Shown one piece after another: positions 23,487 to 30,801 of a stretch of 32,044 nt of DNA (within the stretch, counting starts at the first letter, position 1; each line of letters opens with the position of its first letter). The position numbers were made by a program, and so were the translations under genes. Origin of the DNA: an uncultured Oscillospiraceae bacterium. GTDB taxonomy: Bacteria > Bacillota > Clostridia > Oscillospirales > Acutalibacteraceae. The stretch covers positions 1 to 32,044 of the forward strand of contig URPQ01000016.1 in NCBI GenBank assembly GCA_900549755.1, in the 5' to 3' direction. A model generated the notes under the pieces. That model did no database searches. It saw only the letters and a program-made list of their open reading frames with translations, and was not told where the DNA came from.

Positions 23487-23977
23487 TAAAATACTTCCCT
23501 GACTGTATTAAATGCCAGCTTTAAAAGCTGTTCTGCTGCCTGCTCTCTCACATATTCGCGGCTTATGGGGGTTATATTAAGCTCTTTCACCGTGACCCCG
23601 CCTTTATAAGCCGCCGCTATGAAAACCAGCCCGGGCATATGCCCCTCTGAGCCGTCGGGTCCGGCAACCCCCGTTACCGAAATGCCTATGTCTGCCGCGG
23701 CTTTTTCACGTATACATTCCGCCATTTGCCGAGCCGTGTCATAGCTTACCGCACCCAATGTATCAAGCGTTTCCTTTTTTACGCCTAAAACCTCATTCTT
23801 TATTCGACAGGAGTATGACGCTACGCCTAACTCAAAAACCGCTGATGACCCGGGAACGGCGGTTATATAGGACGAAACAAGTCCGCCCGTGCAGGATTCG
23901 GCTGTGGCCATAAGCAGCTTTTTCTCTTTAAGCAGCCCAACCAGCTGCTTTGCCGTGTTGTAAATTTCAGCGTTCAT
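23486..23977 (-). CDS. pncC: Nicotinamide-nucleotide amidohydrolase (CinA C-terminal domain)
   Basis: The 163-residue protein is the C-terminal amidase domain of CinA alone. It shows ATAESCTGGLVSSYITAVPG with the active-site Ser-Cys-Thr region, GVASYSCRIKNEVLGV, LGAVSYDTARQMAECIRE and ISVTGVAGPDGS. PncC enzymes deamidate NMN to nicotinate mononucleotide in NAD recycling. Many Firmicutes have a full-length CinA; here only the C-terminal part is in this gene, and a diverged N-terminal-like domain occurs two genes downstream. It overlaps thiI and srtB by one base each (TAATG). Confidence 0.94.
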   Translation of the reverse strand: MNAEIYNTAKQLVGLLKEKKLLMATAESCTGGLVSSYITAVPGSSAVFELGVASYSCRIKNEVLGVKKETLDTLGAVSYDTARQMAECIREKAAADIGISVTGVAGPDGSEGHMPGLVFIAAAYKGGVTVKELNITPISREYVREQAAEQLLKLAFNTVREVF

Positions 23978-25146
23978 TACTCAATCACCGAAAATTCAGT
24001 GCCGTTTACGGCCTTTTCTATAAGCTCGTCTACCGCTAAATTCTTTTCCGCTTCTTCGCAGGCTGAAAGGGTGGGGCGCGTTTTCGGGTGCTTGGGGGTG
24101 AATACCGTGCAGCAATCCTCATAAGGTAAAATAGAGGTTTCAAACGCGTCAATATCGCGGGAAATTTTTATAATTTCTTCCTTATCCATACCTATAAGCG
24201 GGCGGAGAACAGGCATATTTGTAACGCTGTCGGTTGTGACGAGCGCGGGCAGGGTCTGGCTTGCAACCTGACCGAGGCTTTCCCCCGTTATAAGTGCAAG
24301 ACTGCCCGAATTTCGCGCCAGCTTTTCGGAAATGCGCATCATCATTCGCCGCATTATAAGTGTGAAATAATCCTCAGGGCAATTTTTACCTATTTCATCC
24401 TGTATTTCGGTAAACGGTACTATTGCTAAATTTATTGCTCCCGAATACGCCGCAACCTTTTTAAGCAGAGTGCGCACCTTAAGCTCGGCGCGAGGGCTTG
24501 TGTAGGGCGGGCTTGCAAAGTGTATGGCGTCAAGGCGTAAGCCGCGCTTTGCCATAGTCCAGGCAGCTACGGGGCTGTCAATTCCGCCCGAAATAAGAAT
24601 GGAGGCCTTGCCTGCCGTGCCCACGGGCAAGCCACCCGCGCCCTTTATCTGCTCGCATCTTATATACGCCGCGTAATCGCGCACCTCAACGTAAACCGTT
24701 CTGTCGGGGTTATGCACGTTAACCGTTAAATGCGGGAAATTATCAAGCAGCACGCCGCCCAATTCCCTGCAAATTTCGGGGGAGGTGAGCGGAAATGTTT
24801 TATCAGCCCGCCTTGCCTCAACCTTAAAGGTTTTAATGCCTTCCATTATCGGCTTTAAATATTCGGGTGCGCGCGTAAATATATCCTCAGTTGTTTTCTC
24901 GCAAACGCAGGCGCGGCTGAACCCGGCAATGCCGAATATCTTCTTGACGCGGCAGAGAGCCTCCTCAAAATCATAGTTTTCCGATTTCGGCTCTATATAT
25001 ATAGTAGACTGCGAGCTGCGCACCTCGGTTTCGCCGAGGCTTTTAAGCCGCCTTTTAATGTTTTTTATAAGTGCGTCTTCAAAATTGCGGCGGTTAAGCC
25101 CCTTAAGCGCCAGCTCTCCGTTTTTAATAAGTATTATTTCTTTCAT
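23977..25146 (-). CDS. thiI: tRNA 4-thiouridine synthetase ThiI
   Basis: The 389-residue protein has an N-terminal ferredoxin-like and THUMP region (about 1-165, with KNGELALKGLNRRNFEDALI) and a PP-loop ATP pyrophosphatase domain (ILISGGIDSPVAAW, residues about 183-196). The C-terminal domain is the short Gram-positive form, with no rhodanese domain. TGESLGQVASQT and CCTVFTPKHPKTRP are family-conserved. It adenylates U8 of tRNA and transfers sulfur to form 4-thiouridine; some ThiI also take part in thiamin thiazole synthesis. It overlaps the upstream cysteine desulfurase by ATGA, matching the desulfurase-ThiI pairing known from Bacillus. Confidence 0.97.
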   Translation of the reverse strand: MKEIILIKNGELALKGLNRRNFEDALIKNIKRRLKSLGETEVRSSQSTIYIEPKSENYDFEEALCRVKKIFGIAGFSRACVCEKTTEDIFTRAPEYLKPIMEGIKTFKVEARRADKTFPLTSPEICRELGGVLLDNFPHLTVNVHNPDRTVYVEVRDYAAYIRCEQIKGAGGLPVGTAGKASILISGGIDSPVAAWTMAKRGLRLDAIHFASPPYTSPRAELKVRTLLKKVAAYSGAINLAIVPFTEIQDEIGKNCPEDYFTLIMRRMMMRISEKLARNSGSLALITGESLGQVASQTLPALVTTDSVTNMPVLRPLIGMDKEEIIKISRDIDAFETSILPYEDCCTVFTPKHPKTRPTLSACEEAEKNLAVDELIEKAVNGTEFSVIE

Positions 25147-26282
25147 ATATTCGCCTTTCTTAAAACCTTTTCGGCGTCACACAAGGCGTCCGCCAACAGG
25201 TCAATATCGTTTTCGGTGTTATTTTTGCAAAAGCTTATTCTAAGCGCGCTGTCGGTCAAGGCGGGTTTAAGCCCCATTTCCTTTAAAACATAGCTGCCGT
25301 GACCCTTTGCGCAGGCGCTGCCGCTTGAAACAAAAATATTTCTTGCCTCTAAAAAGTGCAAAAGAGTTTCGGAGCGATAGCCCGGCAGAGATATATTAAG
25401 TATGTAGGGCAGCGCGTCGTCGGGGGAGTTGATTTCCGCCCCGCAGCGGCTTTTCAGCGTATCTTTGGCATAGCTCCACAGCGCCTTTTGCTTTTCAAGC
25501 TGCATATTTAAGTTCGGTAAGTCTTCAACCGCGCCTTTAAGCCCCATTATAAGCGGAACGGGCTCTGTTCCCGAGCGCATACCGCTTTCCTGCCCGCCGC
25601 CTGTTATAAATGGCGGAATATTTACGCCCTTTTTTCTGAAAAGAAAGCCTATGCCCTTGGGTCCGTGGATTTTATGACCGCTGGCTGTCAGCAGGTCTAC
25701 GCCCAATTGCTTTACGTTTATGGGCAGCTTGCCGTATGCCTGAACCGCGTCGCAATGAAAAAGCGCCTTAGGGCTTAGCCGCTTTGTAAGCGTTGCCGCC
25801 TCTGCTATAGGCTGAACAGCCCCTGTCTCATTGTTTACAAGCATCATACTTACAAGCAGCGTATTGTCGGTAAGCGCGTTTTTCAGGTCATCGGGCAATA
25901 CCTTGCCGTCATTCGCGGGTTTTAAATAAATCACTTCAAGCCCTGCGGCGGTAAGGCGCTTGCAGGTCTCCAAAACCGAAGGGTGCTCAATTGCCGTGGT
26001 AATAATCCTGCCGCCGCGCTTTGCCGCTTTAAGGCAGGAGAGCAGGGCGGTGTTATTCGCTTCCGTTCCGCTGCCGGTAAATATTATTTCGTCACTCCGC
26101 GCGCCGACAGAACGGGCAACGCACTCCCGCGCTGCGCTTACAGCGGTTTCCGCCTCAATACCCAATGTGTGCAGGGAGGAAGGATTGCCCCAATTATCAC
26201 AAAGGGCGGTATTTATATTGTCAATCGCCCGTTTGCAGGGCTTGGTGGTTGAGCTGTTATCAAGATAAACGATTTCGTTCAA
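25143..26282 (-). CDS. Cysteine desulfurase (NifS/NifZ-type)
   Basis: The 379-residue PLP enzyme has LDNSSTTKP at the N-terminus, the PLP-binding Lys204 in SGHKIHGPKG and the active Cys324 in SSGSACAKGHGSYVL. The Cys loop is shorter than in Escherichia coli IscS and looks like the specialised NifZ-type partner of ThiI. It removes sulfur from cysteine as a persulfide, here most likely for ThiI-dependent tRNA thiolation, given the four-base overlap with thiI. The start is TTG, nine bases after AGGAAG. It is the promoter-proximal gene of the operon with thiI, pncC, srtB and the CinA-like gene. Wider use in Fe-S cluster assembly is possible. Confidence 0.95.
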   Translation of the reverse strand: MNEIVYLDNSSTTKPCKRAIDNINTALCDNWGNPSSLHTLGIEAETAVSAARECVARSVGARSDEIIFTGSGTEANNTALLSCLKAAKRGGRIITTAIEHPSVLETCKRLTAAGLEVIYLKPANDGKVLPDDLKNALTDNTLLVSMMLVNNETGAVQPIAEAATLTKRLSPKALFHCDAVQAYGKLPINVKQLGVDLLTASGHKIHGPKGIGFLFRKKGVNIPPFITGGGQESGMRSGTEPVPLIMGLKGAVEDLPNLNMQLEKQKALWSYAKDTLKSRCGAEINSPDDALPYILNISLPGYRSETLLHFLEARNIFVSSGSACAKGHGSYVLKEMGLKPALTDSALRISFCKNNTENDIDLLADALCDAEKVLRKANI

Positions 26283-26319
26283 AAACGCGCACTTCCTAAA
26301 TAATTATACAATATACTAT

Positions 26320-26348
26320 ATTATACATTATTTTTCGCGCGGGTACAA
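26320..26348 (-). promoter_or_regulatory. Promoter of the desulfurase-thiI-pncC-srtB operon
   Basis: On the minus strand TTGTAC (26348-26343) and TATAAT (26325-26320) are spaced by 17 bases. A second TATAAT occurs at 26308-26303 without an obvious -35. The gene starts at 26282. Confidence 0.7.
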
Positions 26349-26374
26349 TAGTTAAATGAAGTAAATTTTAATAA

Positions 26375-26403
26375 TTGACATTGTGGAAAATACAGAGTAT
26401 AAT
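26375..26403 (+). promoter_or_regulatory. Consensus promoter of the sugar isomerase-like gene
   Basis: TTGACA (26375-26380) and TATAAT (26398-26403) are perfect consensus hexamers spaced by 17 bases, divergent from the desulfurase operon promoter. Confidence 0.9.
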
Positions 26404-26438
26404 GACCTCAGAAAAAACAGAATAAAAGGGGTCGTTTT

Positions 26439-27302
26439 ATGAAAACATCAACTCAAATAGAGATAGCTTCAATCATTGTGGGCGAAGAAAAAGCGGTGGA
26501 ATATGTGGCAAAGGCGGGCTTTGACGCATGGGATTTTTCTTTGTTTGCAATGTGCAAATATGATTGGAAGACGGGCACTTTACTTGAAAACAGTCACCCG
26601 CTGGCGGGGAATAACTACCTTGCATTTGCAAGAAGGCTTAAAAAAATCGGTCTTGATAACGGAATAGTCTGCAATCAGTCACACGCGCCGTTTCCGTCCT
26701 CCAGCCCCGAAATACGCTCTTATTTTAAGCGCGCAATAGAATGTACCGCCGAGGCGGGCGGGGAAATATGCGTTATTCACCCGGATAATAATAAATCAGC
26801 CGCCGAAAATGCCGAAATGTATTTTGAACTGCTGCCCTTTGCGAAGGAGCATAATGTTAAAATAGCAACCGAAAATATGTGGAACTGGGATAACGAAAAG
26901 GATGAATCGGCATTTGCCGCCTGTGCCACCTCGGAAAGCTTTGTGGAGCATATTGATGCGGTGAAGGATGATTTTCTGGTTGCCTGCCTTGACATAGGGC
27001 ACGCCGAAATGCGCGGCTCGGGCTCGGGAGCGGCAAATATGGTGCGCGCTTTGGGGCACCGCTTGCAGGCGTTGCATATTCACGATAACGATAAATGGCA
27101 CGACTCCCACCAAATACCCTTTTCAATGTCGATTGATTATGAGCCAATTATAAAGGCTTTAAAGGATATAGATTATAAGGGCTGGTTTACGCTTGAAGCG
27201 GATAATTATTTAAGAAAATTCAATGCCGATAATATACTGGACGGTATGAAGGACTTGCACGCAGCGGTAAAAAGGCTTGCGGATATGTTTGAAAACGCGT
27301 AA
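26439..27302 (+). CDS. Sugar phosphate isomerase/epimerase (xylose isomerase-like TIM barrel)
   Basis: The 287-residue TIM-barrel protein has the AP-endonuclease-2/xylose isomerase-like pattern. AGFDAWDFSLFAM, QSHAPFPS, GGEICVIHPDNN, VKIATENMWNW (metal-ligand Glu), LDIGHAEMRG (Asp and His ligands), LQALHIHDNDKWHDSH (His/Asp ligands) and GWFTLEADNY (Glu) form the conserved divalent-metal site. Members isomerise or epimerise sugars and polyols. It could act with Gfo/Idh-type oxidoreductases such as the one at 7452, but they are 18 kb apart here and the substrate is unknown. It has a perfect consensus promoter and AAAAGGGG as ribosome binding site. Confidence 0.92.
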   Translation: MKTSTQIEIASIIVGEEKAVEYVAKAGFDAWDFSLFAMCKYDWKTGTLLENSHPLAGNNYLAFARRLKKIGLDNGIVCNQSHAPFPSSSPEIRSYFKRAIECTAEAGGEICVIHPDNNKSAAENAEMYFELLPFAKEHNVKIATENMWNWDNEKDESAFAACATSESFVEHIDAVKDDFLVACLDIGHAEMRGSGSGAANMVRALGHRLQALHIHDNDKWHDSHQIPFSMSIDYEPIIKALKDIDYKGWFTLEADNYLRKFNADNILDGMKDLHAAVKRLADMFENA

Positions 27303-27326
27303 AATATTTTTGGAAAAATTCCTTTT

Positions 27327-27384
27327 ACCTATTGACAAAGTAGGGAATAGGTGCTATAATACTACCAACATATCAGATTGGTAG
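27327..27384 (+). promoter_or_regulatory. cysK promoter with operator-like inverted repeats
   Basis: TTGACA (27332-27337) and TATAAT (27355-27360) are consensus, spaced by 17 bases. ACCTATT (27327-27333) and AATAGGT (27346-27352) form a perfect inverted repeat that overlaps the -35 and fills the spacer, as expected for repressor binding. A second inverted repeat, CTACCAA (27362-27368) with TTGGTAG (27378-27384), covers the likely transcription start. The Rrf2-type gene after cysK is the obvious candidate regulator. Confidence 0.75.
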
Positions 27385-27394
27385 GTAAAACGAT

Positions 27395-27448
27395 ATGAAA
27401 TCTTTGGAAAAGCTGTATAGGCGAATGTGCAGCCGCAGCCGATGTTGA
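27395..27448 (+). CDS. Possible cysteine-containing leader peptide of cysK
   Basis: A 17-codon ORF in the 5' leader of cysK encodes MKSLEKLYRRMCSRSRC, with two Cys codons near its end, one of them the last codon before TGA. GGTAGG lies 8-13 bases before its ATG. It begins about 28 bases after the predicted transcription start and ends about 60 bases before cysK. Cysteine-dependent ribosome stalling is possible; no terminator or anti-terminator pair was recognised in the following 60 bases, so the mechanism is open. Confidence 0.4.
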   Translation: MKSLEKLYRRMCSRSRC

Positions 27449-27508
27449 AAAATTTAAAACAGTAAAAACCGAGACGATAACTTATTATAATTAAAGGGAG
27501 AAATTACT

Positions 27509-28441
27509 ATGTCAAAAATATATACATCGGCTGATCAGCTTATAGGAAAAACACCGTTACTTGAGCTTACGCATATTGAAAAGAAATGCGGCTTAAAAGC
27601 CAAAATACTCGCAAAGCTTGAATACTTTAATCCGGCGGGCTCGGTTAAGGACAGAATTGCAAAGGCTATGATTGACGAAGCCGAAAAGAGCGGAAAGCTG
27701 AAAGCCGATTCGGTTATAATCGAGCCGACCTCGGGTAATACAGGCATAGGTCTTGCTGCGGTTGCTGCCGCTCGCGGGTACAGAATTATAATTGTAATGC
27801 CGGAAACTATGTCGGTTGAGCGCCGCCAGCTTATGAAAGCCTACGGTGCCGAGCTTGTGCTGACCGACGGCTCTAAAGGTATGAAAGGCGCCATTGCAAA
27901 GGCGGAGGAGTTAAGCCGCGAAATACCGGGCAGCTTTATTCCCGGGCAGTTTGTAAACCAGGCAAACCCCAAGGCGCATTTTGAAACCACGGGTCCCGAA
28001 ATTTACAGTGATACCGACGGCGAGGTTGATATATTTGTGGCGGGCGTAGGCACCGGCGGCACGGTTACGGGCGTTGGGCAGTATCTTAAATCCAAAAAGC
28101 CGGAGGTAAAGGTAGTTGCGGTTGAGCCGGCGAGCTCCGCGGTGCTTTCGGGTAAGCCCTCGGGTGCACATAAAATACAGGGTATAGGCGCAGGCTTTGT
28201 GCCGGAAGTGCTTGATACCGCGGTTTACGATGAAATTATTCCCGTTGAAAATGAAGACGCATTTTTTGCCGGCAGAGAAATAGGTAAAAACGAGGGCGTG
28301 CTTGTCGGTATTTCCTCGGGAGCAGCAGTGCACGCAGCAATAGAGCTGGCAAAACGCCCCGAAAACGAGGGAAAGACCATAGTAGTGCTTCTGCCCGATA
28401 CCGGGGACAGATATCTTTCCACCCCGCTTTTTGCGGAATAA
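27509..28441 (+). CDS. cysK: Cysteine synthase A (O-acetylserine sulfhydrylase)
   Basis: The 310-residue PLP enzyme has the lysine loop FNPAGSVKDRIAKAM (PLP Lys47), the substrate loop EPTSGNTGIG and the PLP phosphate-binding loop GVGTGGTVTGVG. HKIQGIGAGFVPEVL and ISSGAAVHAA are also family-conserved. It makes cysteine from O-acetylserine and sulfide. The ATG follows AAAGGGAG. It is co-transcribed with the Rrf2 regulator three bases downstream. The promoter region carries an operator-like repeat and a possible leader peptide, so transcription probably responds to cysteine or Fe-S status. Confidence 0.97.
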   Translation: MSKIYTSADQLIGKTPLLELTHIEKKCGLKAKILAKLEYFNPAGSVKDRIAKAMIDEAEKSGKLKADSVIIEPTSGNTGIGLAAVAAARGYRIIIVMPETMSVERRQLMKAYGAELVLTDGSKGMKGAIAKAEELSREIPGSFIPGQFVNQANPKAHFETTGPEIYSDTDGEVDIFVAGVGTGGTVTGVGQYLKSKKPEVKVVAVEPASSAVLSGKPSGAHKIQGIGAGFVPEVLDTAVYDEIIPVENEDAFFAGREIGKNEGVLVGISSGAAVHAAIELAKRPENEGKTIVVLLPDTGDRYLSTPLFAE

Positions 28442-28444
28442 GCC

Positions 28445-28873
28445 ATGACAGTATCAACAAAGGGCAGATATGCGCTGCGGGTAATGGTAGATCTGGCAGA
28501 GCACGCCTCGGGTGATTTTATTCCGTTGAGAGCTATTGCCGAGCGGCAGAATATATCGCAGAAATACCTTGAGGCCATAATGACAAGCCTTTCAAAGAAC
28601 GGACTGGTTGAGGGTGCACACGGTAAGGGCGGCGGCTACCGCCTTTGCCACGCCCCCGAAGAATACAGTGTGCGTGAAATTTTGGAGGTTACCGAGGGCG
28701 ATTTAGCGCCGGTTGCCTGCCTTAAAGAGGACGCGCCGCCATGTGAAATGGCAGAACGCTGCCGTACTATTTCAATGTGGCGCGAGCTTTACAAAACGCT
28801 TAATAATTTTTTTGATTCCTACACAGTTGCCGATTTACTGCCCGGCGGCGATAACGGAAGCTGGATAATATAA
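28445..28873 (+). CDS. Rrf2-family transcriptional regulator (CymR/IscR-like)
   Basis: The 142-residue protein has the Rrf2 winged helix: STKGRYALRVMVDLAEHA, IPLRAIAERQNISQKYLEAI and VEGAHGKGGGYRLCHAPEEY. It also has a three-cysteine segment, CLKEDAPPCEMAERC, spaced C-x7-C-x5-C. IscR-type sensors bind a 2Fe-2S cluster through three similarly placed cysteines, while Bacillus CymR lacks them and senses cysteine through the CysK-CymR complex. The gene order cysK-rrf2 suggests CymR-like function, while the cysteines suggest cluster or redox sensing. It starts three bases after cysK and ends before a strong terminator. Autoregulation through the repeats at 27327-27384 is inferred. Confidence 0.93.
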   Translation: MTVSTKGRYALRVMVDLAEHASGDFIPLRAIAERQNISQKYLEAIMTSLSKNGLVEGAHGKGGGYRLCHAPEEYSVREILEVTEGDLAPVACLKEDAPPCEMAERCRTISMWRELYKTLNNFFDSYTVADLLPGGDNGSWII

Positions 28874-28877
28874 TTTT

Positions 28878-28906
28878 AAAACCGACGTTTATTTGCGTCG
28901 GTTTTT
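28878..28906 (+). terminator. Terminator after cysK-rrf2
   Basis: ACCGACG (28881-28887) and CGTCGGT (28896-28902) form a perfect stem extended by A-T pairs, followed by TTTT. Confidence 0.88.
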
Positions 28907-28907
28907 C

Positions 28908-29164
28908 TTGTATATGCGGGCAATCGGTGTTATTATATATGTAATGAAGCCGCCGTTTTTGCGGCAGCCCCATTCGTCAAAATCGGTCCGTGCAGTACGG
29001 TAAGCCGTTGCCCGAAACCGAGGACAACAGCTTACTCACATTTGCATCAGCACCGAGCGCTTTTTTTATATCAGGCGCTGTTTTGTATGTTTTCCGTCGC
29101 TGTCCGTTATTATGGTATGCGGAAAACAAAAGGTAATACATTATAAATATTGGAAAGATAAAAA
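28908..29164 (+). promoter_or_regulatory. Promoter-like site and long structured leader before folC
   Basis: TTGTAT (28908-28913) and TATTAT (28931-28936) are spaced by 17 bases and would give a leader of about 220 bases before folC. The leader contains small hairpins: GCCGC with GCGGC near 28952-28968, and CCGT with ACGG near 28988-29000. A longer stem is 29000-29010 with 29025-29035 (ten of 11 pairs). A short minus-strand frame also covers it. I could not match it to a known riboswitch; a small RNA or a decayed gene is equally possible. Confidence 0.35.
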
Positions 29165-30394
29165 ATGAATTACACTGAAACATTAAATTACATACACTCT
29201 CTCGGAAATTTTAAATTACCCGCAGGGCTCCAAAGAATTACCGCCGCTTTGTCGGCGCTGTCGCGCCCGCAAAATAAATTTGAAGCCGTGCATATTGCCG
29301 GAACAAACGGCAAAGGCTCTGTTTCTGCTATGCTTGCAAAAATTTTTGAAACGGCGGGCTTTAAAACCGGGCTTTACATTTCTCCTTATATAATAGATTT
29401 CCGCGAGCGTATACAGATAAACGGTAATTTTATATCCGAGGAAGATTTAATTAAATATTCACAACGGGTGAAAAACACCGGAATTGCCCTTTCGGAGTTT
29501 GAATTTATAACCGCGGCGGCGTTTTCATATTTCGCGGATGAAAAGTGCGATATTGTAATAGCCGAAACGGGTCTCGGCGGCAGACTGGACGCCACCAACA
29601 CTCTTGAAAGGGTGCGCGCGGCGATAATTACTAAAGTGGGGCTTGACCATTCGGCGATTCTGGGTGATACGGCCCAAAAAATAGCGGCGGAAAAGTGCGG
29701 TATAATAAAGAATTTCCCCACGGTCGTTTCGGCGAATCAGAAAAGCGCGGTAATGAGTGTTATAAAAAAATATACCGAAAATTATGTCGTGCCCGATGTT
29801 TCCTGCCTTAAAGTATTAAAGTGCGACGGCAGCGGCACTACATATATATATAAGGAAAAGGAATACTCGCTGTCGCTTTGCGGGGAATATCAGATTGAAA
29901 ATTCGCTTACGGCAATAGAGGCGGTTTCTGCAAGCGGGTTTAACATTCCGTATGAAACGGTGAAAAAAGCGCTCGGCGCAACCTTTTTCCCCGCGCGGGC
30001 TGAAATTATCAGCCGAAATCCGCTTACCGTGCTTGACGGTGCGCATAATCCCGACGGCGCCGATGCGCTGGCTGAAATTATGAAAAAATACGGCGGGCGG
30101 ATAACGGCGATTATCGGCGTGATGCGGGATAAGGATTACGAAACAGTCTTGAAAAAGACTTTGCAGTATTGCCGCGCGGCTGTGGCGGTGACGGTGGAAA
30201 ATATGCCGCGCTCATTAGCGGGCGAAAAATTAGCCGCCGCGGCAAGTAAGTATTGCCCGTGTATCACGGCGGAAAATTACGGCGCGGCAATAGAAAAATC
30301 CCGATCATCGGCGGGCGGCGACCCGGTTTTTGTTTTCGGCTCGCTTTATCTCGCAAGCGGAATCAGAGAAAAATTAAAAAATTTTTATAATTGA
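29165..30394 (+). CDS. folC: Bifunctional folylpolyglutamate synthase/dihydrofolate synthase
   Basis: The 409-residue Mur-ligase-like protein has the FolC P-loop AGTNGKGSVSAML, then GLYISPYIIDFRERIQING, ETGLGGRLDATN and TKVGLDHSAILGDT. The C-terminal domain motif VLDGAHNPDGADAL is the second ATP/folate signature. It adds glutamate to dihydropteroate and then to tetrahydrofolate, trapping folates in the cell. GGAAAG lies before the ATG. The gene is monocistronic, ending at a perfect-stem terminator placed just before spoIIAA. It is slightly shorter than the Bacillus enzyme, with no domain lost. Confidence 0.96.
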   Translation: MNYTETLNYIHSLGNFKLPAGLQRITAALSALSRPQNKFEAVHIAGTNGKGSVSAMLAKIFETAGFKTGLYISPYIIDFRERIQINGNFISEEDLIKYSQRVKNTGIALSEFEFITAAAFSYFADEKCDIVIAETGLGGRLDATNTLERVRAAIITKVGLDHSAILGDTAQKIAAEKCGIIKNFPTVVSANQKSAVMSVIKKYTENYVVPDVSCLKVLKCDGSGTTYIYKEKEYSLSLCGEYQIENSLTAIEAVSASGFNIPYETVKKALGATFFPARAEIISRNPLTVLDGAHNPDGADALAEIMKKYGGRITAIIGVMRDKDYETVLKKTLQYCRAAVAVTVENMPRSLAGEKLAAAASKYCPCITAENYGAAIEKSRSSAGGDPVFVFGSLYLASGIREKLKNFYN

Positions 30395-30420
30395 TTACTC
30401 TTTACGACAATTTTTTTAAG

Positions 30421-30458
30421 GACAAGCCTTTATTATATATGTAAGGCTTGTCTTTTTT
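30421..30458 (+). terminator. Terminator between folC and spoIIAA
   Basis: GACAAGCCTT (30421-30430) and AAGGCTTGTC (30443-30452) form a perfect 10-bp stem followed by six T. It ends only 26 bases before the spoIIAA start. Confidence 0.92.
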
Positions 30459-30484
30459 ATTTTGTTTTCGGGGGGGGTGAATTT

Positions 30485-30796
30485 ATGTCGGTTGAAATAA
30501 GAGCACACGGCGAAACGGTAACCGCGTATCTGTCCGGCGAGCTAGACCACCACACCGCGCGGGCAATGCGCGAGGCGATAGATAACGCGGTGGAGCTTAA
30601 TATGCCGTCAAGGCTGGTGCTGAATTTTAAAAATATCAGCTTTATGGACAGCTCGGGCATAGGGCTTGTTATGGGAAGATACAGACTTCTCGCGAAAACA
30701 GGAGCGGAGCTTGTTATAAGCGAAACTCCCCCGCAAATATATAAGGTGATGAAATTAGCCGGACTTGAACGTCTGGCGAGACTGGAAAGCAGGTAA
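30485..30796 (+). CDS. spoIIAA: Anti-sigma F factor antagonist SpoIIAA
   Basis: The 103-residue STAS-domain protein has the phosphorylation site FMDSSGIGLVMGRY, with the target Ser near residue 57. GELDHHTA is near the N-terminus. Dephosphorylated SpoIIAA binds SpoIIAB and frees sigma-F in the forespore; SpoIIAB phosphorylates it, and the SpoIIE phosphatase (not in this window) reactivates it. It is first in the spoIIA operon, five bases from spoIIAB. The ribosome binding site lies inside a run of eight G (30470-30477). No clear sigma-H promoter was found between the folC terminator and the start. Confidence 0.97.
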   Translation: MSVEIRAHGETVTAYLSGELDHHTARAMREAIDNAVELNMPSRLVLNFKNISFMDSSGIGLVMGRYRLLAKTGAELVISETPPQIYKVMKLAGLERLARLESR

Positions 30797-30801
30797 TATC
30801 A

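Noticed and set aside
28908..29164. 6S RNA or tetrahydrofolate riboswitch
   Set aside because: No 6S-like long interrupted duplex was found and the conserved riboswitch core could not be matched. It is kept only as an unidentified structured gap.
28977..29183. Minus-strand 68-codon frame before folC
   Set aside because: Its start lies inside folC, there is no ribosome binding site, and the first 30 residues look non-coding. Only the last 30 residues look protein-like, so it is mentioned as a possible remnant but not called.
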